NCBI GenBank assembly: GCA_963822295.1
Contig: CAWGHD010000002.1
Coordinates: forward strand, 2,356,001-2,420,000
DNA length: 64,000 bases
Source of the DNA: VRUE01 sp963822295
GTDB lineage: Bacteria; Actinomycetota; Thermoleophilia; Solirubrobacterales; 70-9
Direction: 5' to 3'
The notes under the pieces were generated by a model, which worked only from the letters and a program-made list of their open reading frames with translations, did not search any database and was not told where the DNA came from. Within the stretch, counting starts at the first letter, position 1, and each line of letters starts with the position of its first letter. Shown in pieces: positions 1 to 9,027 of this stretch. The position numbers and the translations under genes are program-made.

Positions 1-251
1 AGGACGCCGCCGATGGCGGTGAGTCGCCGCAGCGTCTGCGGCCGTCCGGCGGCCATCAGCGTGGCGGCGCCGAGGGTGAGGTCGCGAGCGCCGACGAGCC
101 GGGCGACGGCGCGGCCGGTCTCGTTCGTCTCGCCGAAGAGCATCGCCTTCAGCGCCGGCTCGGTCGCGGTGAGGATGCCGAGTCCGAGCGCGACGCGGCC
201 GGCTCCGAGAGCGAGCGCGAGCGAGCGCGGGTCCTCGATGCCGGCGGGCAT
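1..251 (-). CDS. Partial small membrane protein (DUF4267-like?)
   Basis: The 5' part of a gene that runs off the left edge. The visible 83 residues begin MPAGIEDPRSLALALGAG and contain a Gly/Ala/Leu-rich segment with a conserved-looking VGARDLTLGAATLMAAG stretch, as in small integral membrane proteins of the DUF4267 type. That family guess rests on pattern memory only. The ATG overlaps the TGA of the upstream gene by one base (TGATG), so the two are translationally coupled. No catalytic motif is visible, and no function is assigned. Confidence 0.5.
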   Translation of the reverse strand, partial: MPAGIEDPRSLALALGAGRVALGLGILTATEPALKAMLFGETNETGRAVARLVGARDLTLGAATLMAAGRPQTLRRLTAIGGV

Positions 252-877
252 CAGTCGTAGAGGCTCTCGGAGGCAAGCTCGACGGCTTTGCGGCTCCAGA
301 GCTTGACCTGCATGAAGATCTCGTCGCCGTAGCCCTCGAGGGCGTCGAGGGCGATCAGGGTGAAGCGGCTGTTGGTGACGACCTCCTGGTCGACGGTCTC
401 CGCCTCGAGTTCGGCGCTGGCGGCGACGGCTCCCTGGAGCAGGGGGCGCCCCCAGACCAGGGTGACGGCGCCTGCACGGCCGTTCTCGCCGCGCCAGCGG
501 CCGATCACGTCGTCGTTGAGGTCGATCCGCCAGTCGGGGTTGTCCTCGGCGAGGACGTCGGTGAAGTCGGCCTTGGCGCGCAGGTCGGTCGGGTCGCCGT
601 CGTCGGGCTGCACGTAGGAGACGTGGCCGAACATCTCGATCCCGCCCTCGGGGCCCTCGGCATGGGTGCTGCAGGGGACCCAGACCCGGCCGCCCCAGGT
701 GCGCTCCGGGAACCAGTCGAGGTCGCCGTCGGCCGAGACGGCCTTGGGCAGCTCGGCCAGCTCGTCGCAGGCGGCGCGGAAGGCGCCGCCGAGCTGCTCG
801 GCGAAGCGCCCGTGCGGAATCCCCTCCTGGGTGCTGTCGGCGATGAAGCGTGGGATCGGTCGTGGGTTCGGCGGCAC
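251..877 (-). CDS. Conserved hypothetical cytosolic protein (208 aa)
   Basis: A 208-residue soluble, acidic protein with no signal peptide or membrane segment. I do not recognise the family. The composition (many Asp, Glu and Trp, e.g. LDWFPERTWGGRVWVPCS near residue 53) and the codon use fit a real gene, and it sits in a coupled run: 9 bp after galT and overlapping the next gene by one base. Its context next to galT suggests nothing specific. Confidence 0.7.
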   Translation of the reverse strand: MPPNPRPIPRFIADSTQEGIPHGRFAEQLGGAFRAACDELAELPKAVSADGDLDWFPERTWGGRVWVPCSTHAEGPEGGIEMFGHVSYVQPDDGDPTDLRAKADFTDVLAEDNPDWRIDLNDDVIGRWRGENGRAGAVTLVWGRPLLQGAVAASAELEAETVDQEVVTNSRFTLIALDALEGYGDEIFMQVKLWSRKAVELASESLYD

Positions 878-886
878 CGGGTCAGC

Positions 887-1954
887 CTATTCGCCGAGCG
901 TCTCGCGCAGGTCCGCGGCGGCCCGCTCGGGCGGGTAGGTGTTGATGTCCACACCGGTGCCAAGCTCGAAGCCCGCCTTGATCGTCAGGCGGGGGGCGAT
1001 GTCGACGTGCCAGTGGAAGCCCTCCTGCTCGCCGCCCGGCGCCGTCCGCACCCAGAGGTTGAGGTCCGGCGGTCCGCCGAAGCGCTCGGAGAGCACCTGC
1101 AGCGCGGTGCGCAGCATCCCGACACCGGCGGTGTCCTCCTCGAAGCGGGGCATTTCGGCCCGCGGGATGACCCGCAGCTCGAACGGCGAGCGCGAGGCCC
1201 AGGGGCAGATCAGCGCCGCGTCCTCGTCGATCGCGACCAGGCGCTCCTTGCGCCGCACCTCCTCGACCAGGATGTCGCCGAGCAGCCCCGAGCCCGCGGT
1301 TCGTTCGCGGTACGCGCCCGCCCGCTCACGCTCCCGCGCCACCGCCGCCGGCACGAACGGCAGCGCGTAGAGCTGCGCATGGGTGTGCTCGAGCGAGGCG
1401 CCGGCGGGCCCGCCCTCGTTGACGATCAGCTGCATGTAGGCGGCGCCGCGGTGGGCGCCCATCCGCTCGCGCCAGGTCGCGATCGCCTCGGCGAAGCCGC
1501 CGTCGCTCAGCTCGGAGAGGGCGGTGACGTGCTCCGGGGCGTTGATCAGGACCTCGTGCGACCCGGTCGCCGGGCGCGAGGCGAAGAGGTCGGGCTCGCC
1601 GGCCCGCTGCGAGGCCAGCAGCGGGTCGCCGCCGCTGGCGAAGGCGCCGGCTTCGGCCGCGCGCCCCTTTCCGGCCTCGCCCTCACCGGCCTCGCCGCTC
1701 AGCGCCGGGAAGAGGTTCGGCACCACGCGGGTCGTCCACCCGGGGGAGTCGGGCTCGCCGGCCTGACGCGTCGCGTAGACCTCCGGCGGCGTGCGGTCCT
1801 CGCGCCCCTCGCAGAACGGGCAGCCCTCGGCCTTCGAGCCCCGCTCGGAGTCCGCTGAGCCGAACTGGTCGGGCCGCTCCGCCCGCCCCGGGGCGAGGAT
1901 CGTCCGCAGCCCGGTGAGCTGGTCGATCCGGATCTCGGGCGAGGTCGGGCTCAG
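887..1954 (-). CDS. galT: Galactose-1-phosphate uridylyltransferase, probable CTG start
   Basis: HIT-superfamily GalT: transfers UMP between UDP-glucose and galactose-1-phosphate (Leloir pathway). The C-terminal half carries an HTHAQ motif, the variant of the HPHxQ nucleotidyl-transfer site, and the typical GFELGTGVDINTYPPE tail. The zinc-site motif CPFCEGRED and the N-terminal EIRIDQLTG lie upstream of the first in-frame GTG at 1726, and no ATG, GTG or TTG precedes them. The only sensible start is CTG at 1954, which overlaps the TGA of the SPFH gene (CTGA), giving 355 aa, the normal family length. A start at 1726 would give 279 aa without the zinc cysteines. Last well-recognised gene of the TlpA-NfeD-SPFH run. 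Confidence 0.85.
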   Translation of the reverse strand: MSPTSPEIRIDQLTGLRTILAPGRAERPDQFGSADSERGSKAEGCPFCEGREDRTPPEVYATRQAGEPDSPGWTTRVVPNLFPALSGEAGEGEAGKGRAAEAGAFASGGDPLLASQRAGEPDLFASRPATGSHEVLINAPEHVTALSELSDGGFAEAIATWRERMGAHRGAAYMQLIVNEGGPAGASLEHTHAQLYALPFVPAAVARERERAGAYRERTAGSGLLGDILVEEVRRKERLVAIDEDAALICPWASRSPFELRVIPRAEMPRFEEDTAGVGMLRTALQVLSERFGGPPDLNLWVRTAPGGEQEGFHWHVDIAPRLTIKAGFELGTGVDINTYPPERAAADLRETLGE

Positions 1955-2799
1955 GACCGGGAGGGGGGCAGGTCGCCGAGATCGGGGTCCGCGGCCTCGG
2001 CGGGCGGCGGGGGCTTCGGGGGCCGCGCCGTGGGCGGCGCCCCGCCCTGGCTCCTGCCGATGAACGGCTCGAGCACGTCCATCGGCAGCGGGAAGACCAC
2101 GGTCGTGTTCTGGTTGCTGCCGATTTCGATCAGCGTCTGCAGGTAGCGGAGCTGGAGCGAGGCCGGGTTGGTGCTGATGATGTCGGCGGCGTCGGTGAGC
2201 TTCTGCGCCGACTGGTACTCGCCCTCGGAGTTGATGATCTTGGCGCGCCGCTCACGCTCGGCCTCGGCCTGCCGCGCGATCGCACGCTGCATCTGCTCGG
2301 GGATTTCGACGTCCTTGATCTCGACCGCCGTCACCTTCACGCCCCAGGGCTCGGTCGACTCGTCGATGATCTTCTGGAGCTCTTCGTTGAGGCGCTCGCG
2401 CTCGGAGAGGAGCTGGTCGAACTCGGCCTTTCCGAGCACCGAGCGCAGCGACGTCTGCGAGATCTGCGAGGTGGCGAGAAGATAGTTTTCGACCTCGACG
2501 ATCGCTTTGGTCGGGTCGATCACGCGGAAGTAGGCGACGGCGTTGACGCCGGCGGGCACGTTGTCGCGGGTGATCACCTCCTGCGGCGGGATGTTGAGCG
2601 TCACCGTCCGCAGGTCCACTTTGACCATGCGGTCGACGAACGGGATCAGCAGGATCAGGCCGGGCCCCTTCTGGGCGATCAGCCGGCCGAGCCGGAAGAT
2701 CACGCCGCGTTCGTACTCGCGCAGAACCCGCACCGAGGCGCCGAGGGCGATCAGCGCGGCAATTCCGAGGACGACGATGATCCCGATCAACGCTTCCAT
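1951..2799 (-). CDS. SPFH/stomatin-like membrane protein (slipin)
   Basis: 282 aa with one N-terminal membrane helix (residues 3-25), then a full SPFH/band-7 domain (about 28-200) with the usual REYERGVIFRLGR start and the RAIARQAEAERERRAK coiled-coil entry. The C-terminus (250-282) is Pro-rich. Stomatin-like proteins form large membrane-bound oligomers and work with NfeD partners. Here the partner gene is immediately upstream and overlaps by one base (TGATG), the classical SPFH-NfeD arrangement. The exact cellular role is not known from sequence. Confidence 0.93.
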   Translation of the reverse strand: MEALIGIIVVLGIAALIALGASVRVLREYERGVIFRLGRLIAQKGPGLILLIPFVDRMVKVDLRTVTLNIPPQEVITRDNVPAGVNAVAYFRVIDPTKAIVEVENYLLATSQISQTSLRSVLGKAEFDQLLSERERLNEELQKIIDESTEPWGVKVTAVEIKDVEIPEQMQRAIARQAEAERERRAKIINSEGEYQSAQKLTDAADIISTNPASLQLRYLQTLIEIGSNQNTTVVFPLPMDVLEPFIGRSQGGAPPTARPPKPPPPAEAADPDLGDLPPSRS

Positions 2800-3284
2800 C
2801 AGTGCGTGCCCTCCTTGGCCGGTTCGGTGGACGGCGATTGCGGCCTCACCATCAGGGTCAGCCCCTCGATCGCCTCGACGACGACTCTATCCCCTGGTCG
2901 CGCCAGGCCGGAGCCGGAGGGGAGTTGGGCGCGCCAGAGGGCGCCGTCGAGCCAGACCTGCCCGGTCGGGTCGAGCGTCGTGCGCACCTCGGCGGCCTTG
3001 CCGATCAGCTCCTCGGAGCCGGTGCGGACGGGCTCGTCACGGTGCGCGGCGACCACTTTCTTGGTGACGAAGTAGAAGGTGACCATCGAGAGGATCCCGA
3101 GGGTGATCAGCGCCGGGCCGATGTAGTCGTTGGCGGAGGACCCCGAGTCGGCGGTCAGCGCGATGACGCCGGCGGCGACCAGGCCGAGGGCGCCGAGCAC
3201 GGCGAGGACGCCTCCGGTCGGCAGCAAGAGCTCGGAGACCAGCAGCGCGATCGCGACCAGCGAGATGAGGATGAAGGCTTCCAT
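2799..3284 (-). CDS. NfeD-like membrane protein
   Basis: 161 aa: three hydrophobic segments (about 1-20, 22-45 and 55-78) followed by a C-terminal OB-fold domain with the typical GKAAEVRTTLDPTGQVWLDG stretch. This is the short NfeD form, without the protease domain, that partners SPFH proteins. The ATG at 3284 was chosen because it starts directly at the first helix, does not overlap the upstream gene, and is preceded at 6 nt by GATAAT (3296-3291), a -10-like hexamer with no SD, suggesting a leaderless transcript from an internal promoter. Confidence 0.92.
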   Translation of the reverse strand: MEAFILISLVAIALLVSELLLPTGGVLAVLGALGLVAAGVIALTADSGSSANDYIGPALITLGILSMVTFYFVTKKVVAAHRDEPVRTGSEELIGKAAEVRTTLDPTGQVWLDGALWRAQLPSGSGLARPGDRVVVEAIEGLTLMVRPQSPSTEPAKEGTH

Positions 3285-3291
3285 GGCGTGA

Positions 3292-3885
3292 TTATCCGCT
3301 TTCGCAGTCTTCGCGGAGGGCAAAGCGACGCACGTCCTCCTCGAATTCGGCGTGCTCGCTGTAGAAGCCCTGCTTCAGGGAGCAGGGATTGCCCTCGCGA
3401 TCGAAGTAGGCGGTGCTGGGGAGGCCGAAGGCGACGCCGAGGTCGTTCTTGATCTCCTCGTCGGGATCGGTGTAGCTCGGATAGGGCACCGGCTCCTCCT
3501 CGAGGAAGGTGCGCGCCGCGTCGTCGTTGTCCTGGCTGTCGACGCCGAGGAATGCGACCCGCTTGCCGTACTTCGCCGAGAGCTTCTGGAGGCTGGGGAA
3601 CTCGAAGCGGCACGGCCCGCACCAAGAGGCCCAGACGTTGACGACGACGGGATAGCCGTGCAGGGCCTCGATCCGCTGCTCGAAGGCCTCCGTGCCGCCG
3701 GGAAGCAACTCGTTCGCCTGGCGGTGGAGCGCGGCCAGGGCCGGCGGCGAGCCCGCCAGGGCCTTCTCGTAGTCGGGAGGAGCACCCCCCAGATCCTCCT
3801 CGGAGGAGCCGCAGCCGGTGAGCGCGACGGCCGTCATTGCCAGCGACAGGGCGGCGATTCCCGCATTTCGATGCACCCGCGCCAA
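3292..3885 (-). CDS. TlpA/ResA-like thioredoxin-fold lipoprotein
   Basis: 197 aa. A short signal peptide ends in the lipobox LTGC (Cys25). The mature part is a TlpA-like thioredoxin domain with the active site WASWCGPC (Cys89, Cys92) and the later GLPSTAYFDREG cis-Pro region. Likely a membrane-anchored thiol-disulfide reductase outside the cell, for example reducing apocytochrome c thiols; a ccm operon lies elsewhere in the window. TTG at 3885 is preferred because TGTAAT lies 7 nt upstream (leaderless pattern). GTG at 3876 is the alternative. Divergent from the helicase gene. Confidence 0.9.
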   Translation of the reverse strand: MARVHRNAGIAALSLAMTAVALTGCGSSEEDLGGAPPDYEKALAGSPPALAALHRQANELLPGGTEAFEQRIEALHGYPVVVNVWASWCGPCRFEFPSLQKLSAKYGKRVAFLGVDSQDNDDAARTFLEEEPVPYPSYTDPDEEIKNDLGVAFGLPSTAYFDREGNPCSLKQGFYSEHAEFEEDVRRFALREDCESG

Positions 3886-4036
3886 TTCGATGATTACAAT
3901 ACGCGGAGCGCTCGATCCGCTGATCGGACGCGTTACCGCTGAGATCGCCGGGTACGAGAGATTCCCGGCATCCTCACCTAGTTGCCCCCGCCGGTGCATC
4001 GTGCCGCGCCGGGGACGGAACCCCAAAGCAGCCTCA

Positions 4037-6754
4037 ATGGCCAAGACCAGCGAAGTTGTCGCGCAAGCGGCAGTTCCTTCAGGCGCCGACATCGAGCGGG
4101 CGGTCGAGTTCGCCCGCGAGCCGTTCCTGCTCGACGGCGAGGGCCCCGAGGCGCTCGCTCCGGGAACCGCCCGCCGCCGCGCCCTCGACGCCGCCCTGGC
4201 CGAGATCGACGGTGGGGCCGAGAACCCCTCGATCCAGTGGCGCCGCGACTTCTCCCTCCTGCTCGGCCTCGAGCGCCTGCTCGCCGACGAGCCGCCGAAG
4301 CTGCGCGACGGCGCCGAGCTCAACCCGCATCAGGTGGACGCCCTCTCCGGCACGCTGACCGAGCTGATGGCCGAGCAGCAGGTCGCCGCCGAGGACGACG
4401 CCGAGCTGCTCACCGCCGAGGACGAAGACGAGTCCGACCCCGATCTCGACGAAGCGGTCGAGCCGGTGGATGAGGACGAGGACGCGGAGGACGCCGAGGC
4501 CGAGGAGGATCTCGACGAGGACGCCGACGAGGAGGGTGGAGAGCTTCCCGCCGAGCAGGAGCCCGAGGAGCTGGCGCCCGAGGAGGAGCCGCAGGACTGG
4601 GAGGAGCCGGCCGCCGAGGCCGAGGAAGAGGAGACGGTCGCCGAGGCGCCCGAGGACCCCGGCGCGGAGCGCCGCTTCTGGTTCGAGCACGCCACCGGCG
4701 CCGGCAAGACGGTCGCCGCGGTCGGCTTCATCGAGGCCTCGCGGACGGGCGGCATCCTGATCCTCACCCACCGCCGCAACCTGGTCGACCAGTTCATCGG
4801 CGAGATCTCCGACCGCGGCTACAAGGAGCGGCTGCGCCCGCCGCTGATGGACGGCCGCGACGACCCCGACGGCCCGGTCACGGTCGAGACCTACCAGTGG
4901 TTCGTCCGCAACCACAAGAAGGTCTCCGACGCCTACTCGATCGTGATCTGCGACGAGGCCCACACCGCCCTCGGCGAGAAAACCAGCGCCTGCATACGCG
5001 CCTGGCCCGGCCCGGTCTTCATCGGCATGACCGCGACAGGCGCGCTGATCGCCCGCCACGTAGCCGACCTCTTCCCGACCCAGACCTCGCGCTTCGACCT
5101 CGCCCAGGCCGCGCGCCGCGGCGTGATCGCGCCGCTGCGCTGCATGCGGATCCCGCCCGGGCCCGGGGTGCGGACGATCGCCAAGGTGCCGCTGCGCAAA
5201 GGCGAGGTCGACCAGGACTTCGACCAGGAGGAGCTGGCCGCGCTGCTCGACCAGGCGCCCTTCAACGTCGCGATCGCCGACCTCTACAAGACCCGCTTCG
5301 AGAAAGTCCCGGGCGTGCTCTACACGGCGGGCGTCAACCACGCGAAGAACGTCGCCAAGGCCTTCCAGGACGCCGGGATCAACGCCCGCGCCGTATCCGG
5401 GGAGACGCCGAAGCGCGAGCTGGCCGAGATCCTCGCCGCCTTCGAGCGCGGCGAGGTCGACGTGCTCTGCAACGCGATGCTGCTCGCCGAGGGCTGGAAC
5501 TCGCCGCGGGCGACGATCTGCATGCACCTGGCGCCGACCGCCTCGCGCCGGATCTACCAGCAGCGCGTCGGCCGCGTCACCCGCCGCGCCCCCGGCAAGG
5601 AGGCCGGGCTGGTCATCGACTTCGTCCATCCCGCGACGACCCACGACGAGACGATCGTCACCCTGCACAGCCTGCTCGACCGCGAGGTCTACCGCGGCGG
5701 CGCGATCGTCGTCGGGCCGGTGCGCCGCTCGCGCGGGCGCCGGGTCCGCGTCGAGCGGCGGATCGTGCCGGTCTCCGACGTCGAGGAAAAACGCATGCAG
5801 GTCCTCGAACGGGAGATCTGGCGGATCGCGGTCGAGAACCTCGACTACCCCGAGCAGCACGCCTGGGCGGCGCTCGCCGGGGCGCGGGTCAACCCGCAGG
5901 GCTGGCGCCGGGCGCGGGCGATGCTGCAGGGCGACAAAACCAAAGAGCTGCGCCGTCGCTTCCTGCTCACCTGCGTGCAGCGCAACCGCAACTCGCAGCT
6001 GCGCCTCAAAGCGCTGACGGAGATCGCCGACCTGCGCGACGCGGAGGCCTTCGACGACGCGATCGAAATCGTCGGGACCTGGAGCCGCGACGACAAGCGC
6101 GCCGGGACCAAAACGCTGCTCCAGGCGCTGGTGGACAAACGGATCGGGCGGCGCGACCAGGCCCAGGCCTGGGTCTGGCGGCTCGCCTCCTACACCCGCG
6201 AGCTGCACGAAGAGTACGCCGTGCAGCGCTGGCCGGAGACCAAGCGCCTGCTCGGCCTGCTGGTCAATTCCTCCGGCCGTGCCCACGGCCGCAACGCCCG
6301 CCGGCTCGTGCACGCGGCGCGCAAACAGGACCGCAGGCTGGCGGTCTCGCTGCTCGCCGCCTCCGTCTCCCACACCCCCGAGGGCGAAGAGGTGCTGCGC
6401 GGCGCGCGGATGCGGATGGCGAGGAAACCGTCGGCGATCGCGCGCGAGCTGCTGCGCAACTTCCCCAAAGGCGGCAAACGGCGGCGCAAACGCAACAACC
6501 GCAAGCGCAAGGGGGGGAAGGGCGCCGAGAAAGGGGCGGCCGGGGCAACCAACGGCGCCGAGCCGGAGTCCGTCGAGGAGCTCGTCGATCCCGCCGAGGT
6601 CGAGGCGAGCGACGACGACGCCCCCAAGACCCGTCGCCGGAAATCGCGGTCGAGCAACGGCCGCCGCTCGAAGCCCGCGGAGAGCTCAGAGCCTGAGGTG
6701 GACCTCGCCGGCGCCGAGAGCGACACGATCGCCGCCGGCGGTGACGACCAGTAG
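4037..6754 (+). CDS. DEAD/DEAH-box superfamily II helicase with acidic insert
   Basis: 905 aa. Superfamily II motifs are clear: Walker A ATGAGKT (about 219-225), DEAH (306-309), motif III-like GMTATG (about 330), and motif VI QRVGRVTRR. A Q-motif-like NPHQVDAL lies at 96-103. Between it and Walker A is an insert of about 100 residues made almost only of Glu, Asp, Ala and Pro (112-212). The C-terminal 150 residues are very basic (KRRRKRNNRKRK) and then acidic again. Likely a DNA or RNA translocase of unknown pathway. ATG 4037 is used; GTG 4001 is in frame too. The 3' end overlaps birA by 69 bp on the opposite strand. Confidence 0.88.
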   Translation: MAKTSEVVAQAAVPSGADIERAVEFAREPFLLDGEGPEALAPGTARRRALDAALAEIDGGAENPSIQWRRDFSLLLGLERLLADEPPKLRDGAELNPHQVDALSGTLTELMAEQQVAAEDDAELLTAEDEDESDPDLDEAVEPVDEDEDAEDAEAEEDLDEDADEEGGELPAEQEPEELAPEEEPQDWEEPAAEAEEEETVAEAPEDPGAERRFWFEHATGAGKTVAAVGFIEASRTGGILILTHRRNLVDQFIGEISDRGYKERLRPPLMDGRDDPDGPVTVETYQWFVRNHKKVSDAYSIVICDEAHTALGEKTSACIRAWPGPVFIGMTATGALIARHVADLFPTQTSRFDLAQAARRGVIAPLRCMRIPPGPGVRTIAKVPLRKGEVDQDFDQEELAALLDQAPFNVAIADLYKTRFEKVPGVLYTAGVNHAKNVAKAFQDAGINARAVSGETPKRELAEILAAFERGEVDVLCNAMLLAEGWNSPRATICMHLAPTASRRIYQQRVGRVTRRAPGKEAGLVIDFVHPATTHDETIVTLHSLLDREVYRGGAIVVGPVRRSRGRRVRVERRIVPVSDVEEKRMQVLEREIWRIAVENLDYPEQHAWAALAGARVNPQGWRRARAMLQGDKTKELRRRFLLTCVQRNRNSQLRLKALTEIADLRDAEAFDDAIEIVGTWSRDDKRAGTKTLLQALVDKRIGRRDQAQAWVWRLASYTRELHEEYAVQRWPETKRLLGLLVNSSGRAHGRNARRLVHAARKQDRRLAVSLLAASVSHTPEGEEVLRGARMRMARKPSAIARELLRNFPKGGKRRRKRNNRKRKGGKGAEKGAAGATNGAEPESVEELVDPAEVEASDDDAPKTRRRKSRSSNGRRSKPAESSEPEVDLAGAESDTIAAGGDDQ

Positions 6755-7408
6755 GTTGCCGCGCTCGTCGACTCCGTCGGCGACTCCGGAGCACTCCCCC
6801 TCGTCGCTCTCGCCGCCCTGCCAGCCGATCTCGCGTCCGCGCAGCGCGTCGCGCCCGCGCCACCCGGTGAGGACCGCGTCCTCGTCCTCCTCGACCCAGC
6901 GCCCGAGCGCCGCATCCATCGCTCGCCGCGCCTCTTCCCGTTCGATGCCTCCGCCGAGAGAGACCGCGGTCTCACGCAGCTCCGGTGGGAATTGATCGCG
7001 CTCGATCGCCAGGTTGAGGCCGACGCCGATCACCGCCCAGCCGTCCTGGGGCCGGCCCTCGACCAGGATGCCGGCGACCTTGCGGCCCTCGAGCCAGACG
7101 TCGTTGGGCCACTTGATCGCGCACTCGAGCCCGGGCCGGAGCGCGCCGACCGCCTCGCAGACCGCCAGCGGCACCGCCAACGGCAGCAGCTTGTGGCGCT
7201 CGTCGAGGGGCCGCAGTACCGCCGAGTAGAGCAGCGCCCCGCCGGGCGGCGCGGTCCAGGTCCGCCCCTGGCGCCCGCGCCCCTCGCTCTGCTCGGCGGC
7301 GGTGACGACGGTGCCGTGCGGGGCGCCCGCCTCGGCCAGCTCACGAGCGCGCGTGTTGGTCGAATCGGTCCGCGCGAAGTGCCGGTGCGGCGCGCCGAAC
7401 TCAGACAT
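6686..7408 (-). CDS. birA: Biotin--[acetyl-CoA-carboxylase] ligase
   Basis: 240 aa. Class I (monofunctional) biotin protein ligase: no N-terminal DNA-binding domain, catalytic core with GRGRQGRTW (43-51, biotinyl-AMP loop) and KWPND (99-103, catalytic Lys), then GILVEG. It makes biotinyl-AMP and attaches biotin to carboxylase carrier proteins. ATG 7408 gives the usual N-terminus; an in-frame TTG at 7426 is the only longer option. The last 69 bp overlap the 3' end of the convergent helicase gene. Confidence 0.95.
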   Translation of the reverse strand: MSEFGAPHRHFARTDSTNTRARELAEAGAPHGTVVTAAEQSEGRGRQGRTWTAPPGGALLYSAVLRPLDERHKLLPLAVPLAVCEAVGALRPGLECAIKWPNDVWLEGRKVAGILVEGRPQDGWAVIGVGLNLAIERDQFPPELRETAVSLGGGIEREEARRAMDAALGRWVEEDEDAVLTGWRGRDALRGREIGWQGGESDEGECSGVADGVDERGNLLVVTAGGDRVALGAGEVHLRL

Positions 7409-7449
7409 GGCGCCTTTGTTCGGCAAAGCCAGACAAAAGCGCCACGCGG

Positions 7450-9027
7450 CTAGCGGCCCGCCGCATCCTCGAGCAGGGCCTCGACGAGGCCGTCGACGTC
7501 GTGGCGGGTGGCCTCGACCGCGACCTCGAGGCCGGCATCGCGGGCGGCCTCGCTCGTGATCGGGCCGATCGAGGCGATCCTGGCGTCGGCGGGGAAGCGC
7601 TCGCCGAGCGCCTCGGCCAGGTTTCGCACCGTGGAGGCGGAGGTGAAGGTGACGTAGTCGGCGGACCCGGCGGCCTCGAGCGCGACCGGGTCGGGGTCCT
7701 CGCGGACGGTCTCATAGAGGGCGACGACGTCGACCTCGGCGCCGCGCTCGCGGAGCGCATCGGGGACGGTGTCGCGGGCGGACGCGGCGCGGGCGACGAG
7801 CACGCGGCGACCCTCGACCTCGGTCCCGGCGAGCGCCTCGACCAGCGCCTCGCCGACCGAGCGTTCCGGCACGACGTCGGCGTCGATCCCGTGCTCGGCC
7901 AGGACGCGCGCCGTGCCCGGCCCGATCGCGGCGACGGTGGCGCCGGCGAGGGCGCGGGCATCGTGCCCGGCGGCGGCCAGCGCCTCGAAGAGGAGGCCGA
8001 CCGCGACGGCGCTGGTCAGGCAGACCAGGTCGTAGTCGCCGATCCCCGCGGCCGCGCCCCGAACCTCGTCGCTCTCGAGCAGCGGCTCGGTCCGGATCGC
8101 GGGAAGCTCGATCGTCTCGGCGCCGAGCGCCCGCAGCGCCGCGGCGAGGCCGCTGGCCTGCGCCCTCGCCCTGGTGACGACGATCCGGCGATCGTGCAGG
8201 GGGCGGCGCTCGAGCCAGGCGAGCGACTCGCGCAGGGCGACGACCGGGCCGACGACGATCAGGGCGGGGGCGCCGATCGCCTCGCGCTCGACCGCTGCGG
8301 CGAGGGTCGCCAGGGTGGCGACCACGGTGCGCTGCGCGGGCGTGGTGCCGCGCTCGACCGCGGCGGCGGGCTCGTCCGGGTCGCGCCCGGCGGCGATCAG
8401 CGCAGCGGCGTTCTCGGCCAGGCGCCTGACGCCCATGTAGAAGACGAGGGTGCCGGGAAAGCGGGCGAGCGCCTCCCAGTCGAGCGCGGTCTCCGGCTTC
8501 TCGGGGTCCTCGTGGCCGGTGACGAAGGCGACCGCCGAGGACTGGTCGCGGTGGGTGACGGGGATCCCGGCGTAGGCGGAGGCGGCGACGCCGGCTGTGA
8601 CCCCGGGGACGACCTCGAACTCGATTCCCGCCTCGCGTAGCGTCTCCCCCTCCTCGCCGCCGCGGCCGAAGACGAAGGGGTCGCCGCCCTTGAGCCGCAC
8701 CACGCTCTTCCCCTCGCGCGCGGCCGCGACGAGCAGGTCGTTGATCTCCTCCTGGAGAGCGGACCGCCGTCTGTCCCCCCCGGCGTCGCCCTGCGCCCGC
8801 TCGGGCGCCTTGCCGACGTAGACGAGCTCTGCGTCCTCGCGGGCCCCGTCGAGCGCGCCGGGCGGGATCAGGCGGTCGTGGAAGATCGCGTCGGCGGTGG
8901 CGATCAGCTCCAGCGAGCGCGCCGTCATCAGCCCCGGGTCCCCAGGGCCCGCGCCAACCAAATAGACGACCGCCGCCCTCGCCGCGACGAGCTTTTTCCC
9001 CACGGGGGTAGGGTCGAAGCTCGTCAC
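7450..9027 (-). CDS. Uroporphyrinogen-III C-methyltransferase / uroporphyrinogen-III synthase fusion
   Basis: 525 aa in two enzymes. Residues about 20-270 are SUMT (CobA): VYLVGAGPGDPGL, then VVRLKGGDPFVFGRGGEE and PGVTAGVAASAYAGIPVTHR. Residues about 280-520 are HemD, starting RRIVVTRARAQASGLA and ending with the TFTSASTVRNLAEAL region. The fusion closes the uroporphyrinogen ring and then methylates it toward precorrin-2 (siroheme or cobalamin). GTG 9027 overlaps the hemC stop (GTGA). It is the last gene of the ccm-hem operon; no terminator is obvious in the 41 bp before birA. Confidence 0.95.
   Translation of the reverse strand: MTSFDPTPVGKKLVAARAAVVYLVGAGPGDPGLMTARSLELIATADAIFHDRLIPPGALDGAREDAELVYVGKAPERAQGDAGGDRRRSALQEEINDLLVAAAREGKSVVRLKGGDPFVFGRGGEEGETLREAGIEFEVVPGVTAGVAASAYAGIPVTHRDQSSAVAFVTGHEDPEKPETALDWEALARFPGTLVFYMGVRRLAENAAALIAAGRDPDEPAAAVERGTTPAQRTVVATLATLAAAVEREAIGAPALIVVGPVVALRESLAWLERRPLHDRRIVVTRARAQASGLAAALRALGAETIELPAIRTEPLLESDEVRGAAAGIGDYDLVCLTSAVAVGLLFEALAAAGHDARALAGATVAAIGPGTARVLAEHGIDADVVPERSVGEALVEALAGTEVEGRRVLVARAASARDTVPDALRERGAEVDVVALYETVREDPDPVALEAAGSADYVTFTSASTVRNLAEALGERFPADARIASIGPITSEAARDAGLEVAVEATRHDVDGLVEALLEDAAGR

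Noticed and set aside
623..1858. Long open frame on the plus strand opposite galT
   Set aside because: It is antisense to the conserved GalT and the adjacent gene, with Arg/Gly/Ala-rich composition typical of GC-driven shadows.
3818..4036. N-terminal extension of the helicase to an ATG at 3818
   Set aside because: It would overlap the divergent lipoprotein signal peptide and lacks conserved or codon-typical sequence; the frame is open only because of high GC.
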